6,647 nucleotides of DNA from Lysobacterales bacterium (GTDB lineage Bacteria > Pseudomonadota > Gammaproteobacteria > Xanthomonadales > SZUA-36): positions 1-6,647 of the forward strand of contig JAKITM010000117.1 of NCBI GenBank assembly GCA_021648045.1, given 5' to 3'. Below are positions 1-5,825 of the stretch, piece after piece (positions within the stretch are counted from its first letter, which is position 1; every line of letters starts with the position of its first letter). A program made the position numbers and the translations under genes. The notes beneath the pieces are model-generated. The model saw nothing but the letters and a program-made list of their open reading frames with translations. It was not told the origin of the DNA and made no database searches.

Positions 1-179
1 AAGTGTGTAAGAACTAAGTGGGAGGCTAAACCGTGCTCCTGCCTCCTTGTGGTCATCATCGACAACGATTCGACTTAATTCATATTGATCACGGCTATCG
101 CTGGTCAAACTTCTCGGTTTCAGGCAATATACTCACAAATTCCTTTAGGTACAGCAATTGTCCGGAGATTAATACTTAC
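1..179. other. leader region upstream of pbpG, no recognised gene
   Basis: I recognise no gene here. The reading frame of the downstream endopeptidase stays open upward to a GTG at 33, but the 49 residues this would add look like no known domain and would bury the obvious signal peptide, so I read the stretch as non-coding. Frame 1 is open from position 1 to a stop at 76-78 and could be the tail of a gene to the left, but its translation is not recognisable. A 6-bp inverted repeat, GGAGGC (21-26) and GCCTCC (41-46), is separated by 14 nt. No T-run follows it, so it is not a convincing terminator. A TATACT at 128-133 could serve as a -10 box, but no good -35 box is present at the right distance. 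Confidence 0.4.
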
Positions 180-1013
180 ATGCTAAAAACAATAGGCTTT
201 ATTTTCGCTGTATTTTTGGGTGCTGTATTCCCCAGCCACGCTGCAGCTGAACATTTCAATAATCTTGAAGGTAATCCCGGCCTGCGTTCAGCCTCAGTGC
301 TGATTATTAACGCGAATGGCAATATTATCTATGGCAAAGATATTGATACTGTTCGGCCGATTGCCTCCCTTACAAAAATGATGACAGCTATGGTTATTCT
401 CGATTCAGGTGTCGATCTGGATGAAAAAATCACTGTGACCAAGGCGGATCGGGATTTAGTCCAGTTAACCGGCTCCCGCCTGAAATATGGTGCCAGCCTG
501 TCGCGACGGGACATGCTGTTGATTTCAGTCATGGCCTCTGAAAATAGGGCGGCTGCGGTATTGGGTCGAACATTCCCCGGGGGGATGGATGAGTTTTTGA
601 AGCAGATGAATGCTAAAGCCGCACAACTAGGTATGAGCAATAGCCACTTTGCTGACCCTGCCGGTTTGAAAGTGGAAAACACCTCCACCGCCAGAGACCT
701 TATTAAAATGGTCACTGCAGCACAGAACTACCCCTTAATTAAACTGGCCAGCACTACGACACGCATAGAAGTTCGTCCGTATGCTAACCGCGGCCCGCTG
801 ATATATGGCAATACCAATCGCTTGCTGAAAAACTCAAGCTGGGATATTGGTTTGAGTAAAACCGGCTATATTAATGAAGCGGGGCGCTGCCTAGTTATGC
901 GCGTGAAAATTGCGGGTGAGTGGGTATCAATTGTGTTGTTAAATTCATTTGGTAAACTGACCCCCTTTGGCGATTCCAATCGCTTACGCAAGTGGATGTT
1001 GTCTCAGGGCTGA
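180..1013 (+). CDS. pbpG: D-alanyl-D-alanine endopeptidase (PBP7/PbpG-like, peptidase S11)
   Basis: This is a 277-residue low-molecular-weight penicillin-binding protein. Family knowledge: PbpG-type enzymes are periplasmic and cleave D-Ala to meso-diaminopimelate cross-links in peptidoglycan, contributing to wall remodelling. All three active-site motifs of serine DD-peptidases are visible. They are S-L-T-K at residues 63-66 (nucleophile Ser63, base Lys66), S-E-N at 120-122 and K-T-G at 227-229. Residues 1-23 form a Sec signal peptide (MLKTIG, a hydrophobic stretch, then SHAAA), with cleavage expected around 21-23. I chose the ATG at 180 because it places the signal peptide at the N-terminus. 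A GGAG at 164-167 lies 12 nt upstream, which is rather far for a Shine-Dalgarno. The protein has no C-terminal amphipathic anchor or large extra domain, which fits PBP7 better than PBP5/6. The next gene starts 28 nt downstream, so the two may be co-transcribed. Confidence 0.9.
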   Translation: MLKTIGFIFAVFLGAVFPSHAAAEHFNNLEGNPGLRSASVLIINANGNIIYGKDIDTVRPIASLTKMMTAMVILDSGVDLDEKITVTKADRDLVQLTGSRLKYGASLSRRDMLLISVMASENRAAAVLGRTFPGGMDEFLKQMNAKAAQLGMSNSHFADPAGLKVENTSTARDLIKMVTAAQNYPLIKLASTTTRIEVRPYANRGPLIYGNTNRLLKNSSWDIGLSKTGYINEAGRCLVMRVKIAGEWVSIVLLNSFGKLTPFGDSNRLRKWMLSQG

Positions 1014-1041
1014 GTATTACATCTGTTTTGAGTCAGCAGCA

Positions 1042-1413
1042 GTGAAGTATTTACTTCTTTCTCTTGGCTGGCTATTTTTCGCTGTGGGTGTCATCGGGAT
1101 ATTTTTGCCGGTTTTACCGACCACGCCATTTATGATCCTAGCACTGTGGTGTTTTTCTAAAAGCTCCGAGCGCTTTCATTACTGGCTGTATCACCACAAA
1201 ATATTCGGGCCAGGCCTGAAACTGTGGGATCAACATCGGGTGATTCCGCTGATAGCAAAAATATTCGCGCTTAGTTTTATAGCTATCAGTCTGGCTTATT
1301 TATTTGTGTTTTCCAGCCTAGTACTCTGGGTCAAACTGCTGGCAGCAACTTCAATGCTTGCCGGTGCGATATATGTGCTTAGTAAGCCATCGAAGCCGCC
1401 GACTGAGAATTGA
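1042..1413 (+). CDS. YbaN-like DUF454 inner-membrane protein
   Basis: This is a 123-residue integral membrane protein of the DUF454 (YbaN) family, whose biochemical function is unknown. The family hallmark is visible near the N-terminus: a hydrophobic helix ending in G-I-F-L-P-V-L-P-T-T-P-F (residues 19-30). The short soluble part then has a K-I-F-G-P-G-L-K-L-W segment (53-62). I see hydrophobic segments at about 3-22, 27-38, 72-91 and 94-112, followed by a short polar tail. The length matches the roughly 125 aa usual for the family. I chose GTG at 1042 because it begins exactly at the conserved first helix. The open frame extends upstream to a TTG at 967 that overlaps pbpG, but those extra residues do not look like the family. 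The ribosome-binding site is weak (GAG at 1030-1032), so translation may be coupled to pbpG. Confidence 0.85.
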   Translation: MKYLLLSLGWLFFAVGVIGIFLPVLPTTPFMILALWCFSKSSERFHYWLYHHKIFGPGLKLWDQHRVIPLIAKIFALSFIAISLAYLFVFSSLVLWVKLLAATSMLAGAIYVLSKPSKPPTEN

Positions 1414-1493
1414 AACCCCGATCCCCAGATAGAAACACGCATGCTACACACGCTCTTGATTCCCCAGCAAAACGAAAAATAACCGCCGAACCA

Positions 1494-1514
1494 ATGGGTG
1501 CGACCCATATTTTT
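1494..1514 (+). terminator. probable rho-independent terminator after pbpG-DUF454
   Basis: The perfect 6-bp stem ATGGGT (1494-1499) / ACCCAT (1503-1508) has a GCG loop and is followed by A and then five Ts (1510-1514). The stem is short for a strong terminator, but the position is suitable for ending the upstream transcription unit, about 80 nt after the DUF454 stop. It lies inside the inverted-repeat element, so the element may supply the terminator. Confidence 0.5.
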
Positions 1515-1532
1515 CACTTCATTATGAAATCA

Positions 1533-1550
1533 ATATGATGCATATCATAT
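1533..1550. promoter_or_regulatory. 18-bp dyad, possible operator
   Basis: ATATGAT (1533-1539) and ATCATAT (1544-1550) form a perfect 7-bp inverted repeat around GCAT. The site lies about 33 bp upstream of the candidate -10 element of the beta-helix gene, where a transcription factor dimer could bind. I cannot match it to a named regulator: it is not a Fur box, and its spacing does not fit a NikR site. AT-rich dyads also arise by chance, so confidence is low. Confidence 0.3.
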
Positions 1551-1582
1551 CGCGCCTCTATCTGGGGATTGGGGAGTACGCA

Positions 1583-1591
1583 TGTTATTAT
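1583..1591 (+). promoter_or_regulatory. candidate extended -10 promoter element of the beta-helix gene
   Basis: TGTTATTAT reads as a TGn extension followed by TATTAT, which matches the sigma-70 -10 consensus at five of six positions. The hexamer 17 bp upstream (TGGGGA, 1563-1568) is a poor -35 box, which extended -10 promoters tolerate. Initiation would fall near 1598, giving a 5' leader of only about 17 nt. A second TAAAAT at 1609-1614 could act as a -10 box instead and would give a leaderless or nearly leaderless mRNA. Confidence 0.3.
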
Positions 1592-1614
1592 GTAGCCATG
1601 CTCATATCTAAAAT

Positions 1615-1641
1615 ATGAAAAATATGAAAAATATGAAAAAT
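1615..1641 (+). repeat. three tandem 9-bp repeats carrying start codons
   Basis: The unit ATGAAAAAT occurs three times in perfect tandem (1615, 1624, 1633), encoding Met-Lys-Asn three times. Each unit supplies an ATG in the same frame as the beta-helix protein. Because the unit is nine bases, gain or loss of a copy keeps the frame and only changes how many residues precede the signal peptide. Confidence 0.85.
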
Positions 1642-3903
1642 AAAATCACGCTAATTACCGCGCTATGCTTGTTAGGGCTTTCTACGGGATCTTATAGCCA
1701 AACTGGCATAATATTGGGTGCTAATATTTCCGGGATGATCTTTAGTGACGGGTTTGAGCTAGATCCTTGCGACTTTTTCGTGGCGCTTGATGGCGACAAT
1801 GATGCGATGGGTACGAAAGCTAACCCATTTGCTACATTGGAGCAAGCCCGCACTGCCGTTCGCGACCTGAAAACCAGTGCAGGCTTACCCGCAGGGGGCG
1901 TACAGATTTGTTTGCGCGGAGGGGTCTACCAGCGAAGCGATACCTTTGAACTCACCGCACAAGATTCAGGTGAGCCTGGTAAGCCTGTAATTTATAGAAG
2001 TGCCGCTGGTGAAACTGCCAGAATAGTAGGCGCTATGGACATTCCTGCTAGTGGATTCTCTCTGGTTACTAGCTCCTCTAGTATTTATAGTCGCATTGAT
2101 CCGCTTGCCCGAGGTAAGCTTATGCAAATTGATCTGTCGCAGTATACAACCGACTATGGAACATTAGTATCACGAGGTGGCGGTTTAGCCAGACCTGCCA
2201 CTGCAACCCGCCCTGCCGAGGTTGCCGCCCTGGAGCTTTTTATTGATAGTCAGCGCATGCAGCTTGCCCGTTGGCCAGATGCTAGTGAAGATTTTCCTTT
2301 TGCCATGTTGCGCAGCACAGCGGCTACGGAACAGGCCCCCGGCCATCCGCGTGGGCATACCGGGGGGCATACATTCAGTTACATGACTTCTACCCCCACT
2401 AATGAAGAGTTGGCATTTTGGGGCGACCGACCAGGCCGATGGAGTAATGCCGAGGATATCTGGATGCATGGCTATTGGCGCTTTTATTGGTCTGACAAGC
2501 ATGTGCAGGTTACCGATATTAACACCACATTAAAGACTATTACCTTTGCTGAACCAGGTGGGATATTTTATGGTCTAGGTGCCACAGCTAGCTGGGATTC
2601 ACAAGAGCGTCCATACTATGTGCAAAATCTATTGGAAGAAATAACCATCCCTGGTGAGTGGTATCTAAATCGTGATTCTGGAATCTTGTATCTATGGCCA
2701 ATAGAGCCTTTGAACTCTGCTTCTGAAGTTATGGTGTCCATACTGGAGCAGCCCCTGGTTACCCTGACCGATACATCTTATGTCATTCTTCGTGACCTTA
2801 GTTTTGAAATGAACCGTTCTTATTTGTTACGGATCAAGGGCGGTGAGCATTCGGTCGCCGAGCGCAGTCGCTTCTTGAACGCAGGGATTAGTGCGGTGGT
2901 GCTAAAACATGGTAAAAATATTGGACTCCAACGCTGTGAGGTTGCCTACTCAGGAGATGCAGGGGTTATTATTTCTGGAGGCAATGGATGGGAAGAACCT
3001 GCGCCGTACAATGCGGTAAACCGTCGAAATTTGATTAGTAGTGGGAACAGCATTCGCAATACCCTTATTCATGATACAGGCTACTGGTCGTGGGTTACTC
3101 CCGCAGTTGTCCTTGAACATACTGTGGGCGTTAGGATTGCCAATAATAATATTTATAATACCAAGTACAATGCAATCAACTTCAGCGGAAACAATAACAT
3201 AATTGAATACAATGATATTCACGCTACGAACCAATGGTCTGGTGATGGCGGGGCTATTTATACGGGTCGGCGTTGGGATTGGTTAGGTAATGTAATTCGC
3301 TATAATTTTATCCATGATGTGCAGACGGGCTTTGTGGAACCCCATGGTGTACATGGAATTTATCTTGATGATTCGGCAGCCGGAGTGCGTATTTTTGGTA
3401 ATATTATTAACAATGTACAACATCAGGCGATTAAGCACCGTGGTGGCCGGGATACAATTATGCAAAACAATGTTTTGACTAACAATGGCATCGCACTTAC
3501 AGCGGATATGGCTGGAATTAATGCTGGGGAAGCTAGTACTTTCAACCACCTCCTTGCTATGCCCTATCAAGGTGCTCTGTGGAGTGCTGCCTACCCAAAA
3601 GCCGCATTGATTCCGAATACCTGGGAGCAGATTGTAGGGAGTGATTGGAGATACCCAGGCGGATCGGTTTTTCAGCGCAATGTGGGCTTTGGTAATGACC
3701 AGTTTTACAGTGAGGGTGACTATGATGGTACGGGTGTGTTCAATAAGTATGAAGATATATCCGATAATCTGGAGAATGTAGAATCTCTGTATGTTAATGA
3801 AGCAGAAGGAGACTTTAGTCTACGACCTGATTCAGCGGCATTTGAGATCGAAGGCTTTATGGATATTCCGTTTAAATCCATAGGCATTATTCCCGATCCT
3901 TAA
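1615..3903 (+). CDS. secreted right-handed parallel beta-helix protein, probable carbohydrate-active enzyme
   Basis: This is a 762-residue exported protein. A signal peptide (about residues 10-28, ending G-S-Y-S before Q29) follows the repeated MKN start. A D-F-F-V-A-L-D-G-D segment then runs into G-T-K-A-N-P-F-A-T-L (52-75), the usual entry to secreted beta-helix glycosidases and lyases. Residues 205-222 (E-L-F-I-D..L-A-R-W-P) and 283-292 (W-M-H-G-Y-W) are typical of the family's N-terminal sandwich-like part. From about 385 to 690 the chain has beta-helix coils rich in N-x-I and G-N-x-I ladders, with D-G-G-A-I-Y (544-549), G-I-Y-L-D-D (581-586) and G-G-R-D (610-613) as probable active-cleft residues. 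The C-terminus (G-D-F-S-L-R-P-D-S-A, 732-741) is the normal family ending, so the gene looks intact. It resembles GH141-like or related beta-helix enzymes, but the substrate and reaction cannot be assigned from sequence alone. No good Shine-Dalgarno precedes any of its three ATGs. No sugar transporter, TonB receptor or other polysaccharide-degradation gene is adjacent. Confidence 0.8.
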   Translation: MKNMKNMKNKITLITALCLLGLSTGSYSQTGIILGANISGMIFSDGFELDPCDFFVALDGDNDAMGTKANPFATLEQARTAVRDLKTSAGLPAGGVQICLRGGVYQRSDTFELTAQDSGEPGKPVIYRSAAGETARIVGAMDIPASGFSLVTSSSSIYSRIDPLARGKLMQIDLSQYTTDYGTLVSRGGGLARPATATRPAEVAALELFIDSQRMQLARWPDASEDFPFAMLRSTAATEQAPGHPRGHTGGHTFSYMTSTPTNEELAFWGDRPGRWSNAEDIWMHGYWRFYWSDKHVQVTDINTTLKTITFAEPGGIFYGLGATASWDSQERPYYVQNLLEEITIPGEWYLNRDSGILYLWPIEPLNSASEVMVSILEQPLVTLTDTSYVILRDLSFEMNRSYLLRIKGGEHSVAERSRFLNAGISAVVLKHGKNIGLQRCEVAYSGDAGVIISGGNGWEEPAPYNAVNRRNLISSGNSIRNTLIHDTGYWSWVTPAVVLEHTVGVRIANNNIYNTKYNAINFSGNNNIIEYNDIHATNQWSGDGGAIYTGRRWDWLGNVIRYNFIHDVQTGFVEPHGVHGIYLDDSAAGVRIFGNIINNVQHQAIKHRGGRDTIMQNNVLTNNGIALTADMAGINAGEASTFNHLLAMPYQGALWSAAYPKAALIPNTWEQIVGSDWRYPGGSVFQRNVGFGNDQFYSEGDYDGTGVFNKYEDISDNLENVESLYVNEAEGDFSLRPDSAAFEIEGFMDIPFKSIGIIPDP

Positions 3904-3960
3904 CCCACAAATAATATAGTGACTCCATGGATGCTCAGCGTATTGTTAATAGAAACTCGA

Positions 3961-3994
3961 GGACAGGCGCCTAGTACGGGCGCCTGGTATGTCC
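3961..3994. repeat. palindrome/hairpin at left edge of IS4 remnant
   Basis: CAGGCGCC (3964-3971) and GGCGCCTG (3979-3986) are a perfect 8-bp inverted repeat with a 7-nt loop. GGACA (3961-3965) can also pair with TGTCC (3990-3994) as an alternative outer stem. It sits 60 bp after the beta-helix stop. The nearest T-run (4006-4010) is about 20 nt beyond the stem, so I do not call it a rho-independent terminator, although it could slow polymerase or protect the mRNA 3' end. Confidence 0.6.
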
Positions 3995-4368
3995 CGTACC
4001 CAGTCTTTTTACATCATTACCACACTAACCGATGCAGAAACTTACACTGCAGCGGAATTAACCGACTTGTACTGTCAACGCTGGGATGTGGAGCTGTTCT
4101 TCCGCGACATCAAAACCACCATGGGTATGGATATCTTGCGTTGCAAAACCCCGCGCATGATTCGTAAAGAGTTGTTGATGCATTTCATAGTCTATAACTG
4201 CTTGCGTTTGCTTATGCTCAGAGCAGCTGAAAAAGCTCAAGTGCCTGTACGCCTGATAAGCTTTAAGGCAAGTCTTCAAACTTTGCGCAATGGGTGCCAC
4301 TTTTTAAGCCAGAAATGATACCCACAGAACACCGGCGATTAACCGCTTTGCTGTTTGGCCTTAAATAG
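3980..4368 (+). pseudogene. IS4-family transposase remnant (C-terminal part, frameshifted)
   Basis: The reading frame from about 3980 encodes the C-terminal part of an IS4-type DDE transposase. It begins near P-G-M-S-R-T-Q-S-F and includes T-T-L-T-D-A-E. The family signature Y-(2)-R-(3)-E-(6)-K is exact: counted from the ATG at 3989 it is Y28, R31, E35 and K42, with the catalytic glutamate codon at 4091-4093. The two catalytic aspartates, which lie upstream in the family, are absent, so the fragment is inactive. After S-F-K-A-S-L-Q-T-L-R the frame breaks and stops at 4316-4318. Reading from 4291 in another frame restores W-V-P-L-F-K-P, the expected continuation, up to a stop at 4366-4368. This points to loss of one base around 4286-4290. 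The basic tail normal for the family is also missing. An unrelated open frame over 3919-4167 is a shadow. Confidence 0.85.
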
Positions 4369-4463
4369 TTGGTATTCATCTCAAAAACTCGATCGGTTCT
4401 TTCTTTTCTTTGATGAATGCCTCAAACTTGTATCGATTATGTAAATACCAATGGACTATAAAC
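4369..4463. other. intergenic spacer before the M16 operon
   Basis: This 95-bp gap presumably holds the promoter of the M16 pair. It contains a pyrimidine-rich run (4398-4411) and TTGATG (4410-4415), which resembles a -35 box, but I see no good -10 hexamer 16-18 bp downstream. No terminal inverted repeat of the IS was recognised here. Confidence 0.3.
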
Positions 4464-5825
4464 ATGAAGACAGTGACTAAAACACTTGTACTGGGATTAA
4501 TGCTTCTGCTTTTAGGCAGCAGTTATGCAACTAGCAAAGACACTGCAGGTAAAATCCTCCCATATCCTATTCACCAACAGAAACTGGCCAATGGGTTGAA
4601 TGTGGTTACCGTACCGTTCGATTCCCCAGGGCTGGTTTCTTTCCATATCATTACCCGGGTAGGTGCTAGAAATGAGGTTGAGCCGGGAGTCACCGGCTTT
4701 GCACACTTCTTTGAACATATGATGTTCCGTGGTACAGATAAATACCCGAAGGAAAAATACAGTGCTGCCTTGAAATCGACTGGAGCTGCGGCTAATGCCA
4801 ATACAACCCAGGATAGAACGGCCTACCACATGACCGGTAATGCCGCGAAGCTGGAATTGATGTTTGAGTTGGAATCCGACCGCTTTCTTAACCTTAATTA
4901 TTCAGAACACGAATTCAAAACTGAAGCCGGCGCAGTGAAAGGTGAATACACCAAGAACTTTGCCAGTCCGTATAGCCAGATTAATGAAAAACGCTCGGAA
5001 ACGGCTTTTACAACACATACATATTCACACACCACTATGGGTTATTTTAAAGATATTGTTGATATGCCGAATCAGTTCGAATATTCAAAAGTATTTTTTG
5101 ACCGCTATTACCGACCTGAATTTAACACACTGCTAGTGGTTGGCGATGTGACCGCAAAGCAGGTTAATGCTTTAGCTGAAAAATATTTTGGAAAATGGCA
5201 GTCGGGTAGTTATAAATCTGTTGTTCCGGTTGAGCCTAAGCAACAGGAAACACGCTTCGTACATTTGCAAAATGGAACTATCCCAGCGTATTTCAGTATG
5301 AGTTTTAAGGGGCCTGCTTTCAGTGATACTAAAATTGATATGCCGGCGCTGGATGTGCTTGCATCCATCGTATTTTCCAATACTTCTGAACTCTATAAAA
5401 AGCTAGTAATTAATGAACAGAAAGTCCGCTTTATCTCCGGGGGTGCGGGGGATAGCCGGGATCCAGGACTATTTACCATCCATGTCTCGATGATGGAAAA
5501 AGATGATATGTCTTATGTTAAGACGGAGATTGAAAAGGCGATTAGCAAGGTTAAAGCCGAAGATGTGGATGCAAAAATACTGGCAACCACGAAATCCAAC
5601 CTCAAATATAGTTTTGCCATGAGTATTGATACCCCGGGAGCTATCGCACAGTCACTGAGCCACTATATCCAGCTGACCGGTGATCCAGAATCGATTAATC
5701 GCTTGTATGCGCTATACGATAAGGTAACTGTGGAAGATATTCGTATGGTTGCCAATAAATACTTCAAAATGGAGCAACTGACTGTTGCGAGCATTTCCGA
5801 AGACAAAAAAGGAGCGTTGCAATGA
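4464..5825 (+). CDS. periplasmic M16 family zinc peptidase, catalytic subunit
   Basis: This is a 453-residue M16 (pitrilysin/mitochondrial processing peptidase-like) metallopeptidase. Family knowledge: these inverted zincins cut short or unfolded polypeptides inside a clam-shell chamber formed by two homologous halves. The zinc site is complete: H-F-F-E-H at residues 81-85, then the third ligand Glu161 in E-A-G-A-V-K-G-E (154-161), which gives the normal spacing of about 75 residues. The second half-domain contains R-D-P-G-L-F (332-337), usual for M16B proteins. A signal peptide (MKTVTKTLVLGLMLLLLG, then S-S-Y-A at 19-22) points to the periplasm. I chose ATG at 4464 because it starts the signal peptide. 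Upstream in-frame starts at 4410 (TTG) and 4413 (ATG) would add 17-18 unlikely residues. The Shine-Dalgarno is weak (GGA at 4453-4455). The gene ends in an ATGA overlap with the next one, whose product is its presumed partner. Confidence 0.9.
   Translation: MKTVTKTLVLGLMLLLLGSSYATSKDTAGKILPYPIHQQKLANGLNVVTVPFDSPGLVSFHIITRVGARNEVEPGVTGFAHFFEHMMFRGTDKYPKEKYSAALKSTGAAANANTTQDRTAYHMTGNAAKLELMFELESDRFLNLNYSEHEFKTEAGAVKGEYTKNFASPYSQINEKRSETAFTTHTYSHTTMGYFKDIVDMPNQFEYSKVFFDRYYRPEFNTLLVVGDVTAKQVNALAEKYFGKWQSGSYKSVVPVEPKQQETRFVHLQNGTIPAYFSMSFKGPAFSDTKIDMPALDVLASIVFSNTSELYKKLVINEQKVRFISGGAGDSRDPGLFTIHVSMMEKDDMSYVKTEIEKAISKVKAEDVDAKILATTKSNLKYSFAMSIDTPGAIAQSLSHYIQLTGDPESINRLYALYDKVTVEDIRMVANKYFKMEQLTVASISEDKKGALQ
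5809..5814 (+). promoter_or_regulatory. strong Shine-Dalgarno for the second M16 gene
   Basis: AAGGAG lies inside the end of the first M16 gene, 7 nt before the ATG at 5822. It is the best ribosome-binding site in the window. It fixes the start of the second gene and suggests that gene can be translated efficiently, alongside coupling through the ATGA overlap. Confidence 0.8.

Larger units (their letters stand above)
1416..1574. repeat. 159-bp element with 18-bp terminal inverted repeats (MITE-like)
   Basis: The left end CCCCGATCCCCAGATAGA (1416-1433) and right end TCTATCTGGGGATTGGGG (1557-1574) are inverted repeats with 17 of 18 positions paired. The 13 inner bases (1421-1433 with 1557-1569) match perfectly. 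The arms enclose 123 bp with no convincing gene. The block begins two bases after the DUF454 stop codon and ends about 40 bp before the beta-helix gene. A terminator-like hairpin lies close to its centre. Size, terminal repeats and intergenic position fit a miniature inverted-repeat transposable element or another dispersed palindromic repeat. I could find no clear target-site duplication in the flanks, so the mobile-element reading is inference. As RNA it could fold into a long stem. Confidence 0.55.

Noticed and set aside
33..179. N-terminal extension of the pbpG frame
   Set aside because: It would put 49 unrecognisable residues before a clear signal peptide.
1296..1517. 73-codon minus-strand open frame across the DUF454 end and the repeat element
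   Set aside because: Half of it is antisense to the conserved DUF454 gene, it has no recognisable domain, and its start lies in the terminator T-run. It is most likely a chance frame.
1523..1549. NikR-like TATGA...TCATA spacing
   Set aside because: The half-sites are incomplete and the gap is 17 bp, which does not match the expected GTATGA-N16-TCATAC. No nickel genes are nearby.
1414..1614. Integron attC site or CRISPR-like repeat
   Set aside because: No RYYYAAC/GTTRRRY core pair is visible, and no regularly spaced direct repeats are present.
3919..4167. 82-codon + strand frame overlapping the transposase remnant
   Set aside because: The overlapping frame carries the clear IS4 signature, while this one shows no known motif.
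4384..4411. A-rich/T-rich stretch around CGATCG as a terminator
   Set aside because: Only three or four base pairs can form, with mismatches, so the stem is too weak.
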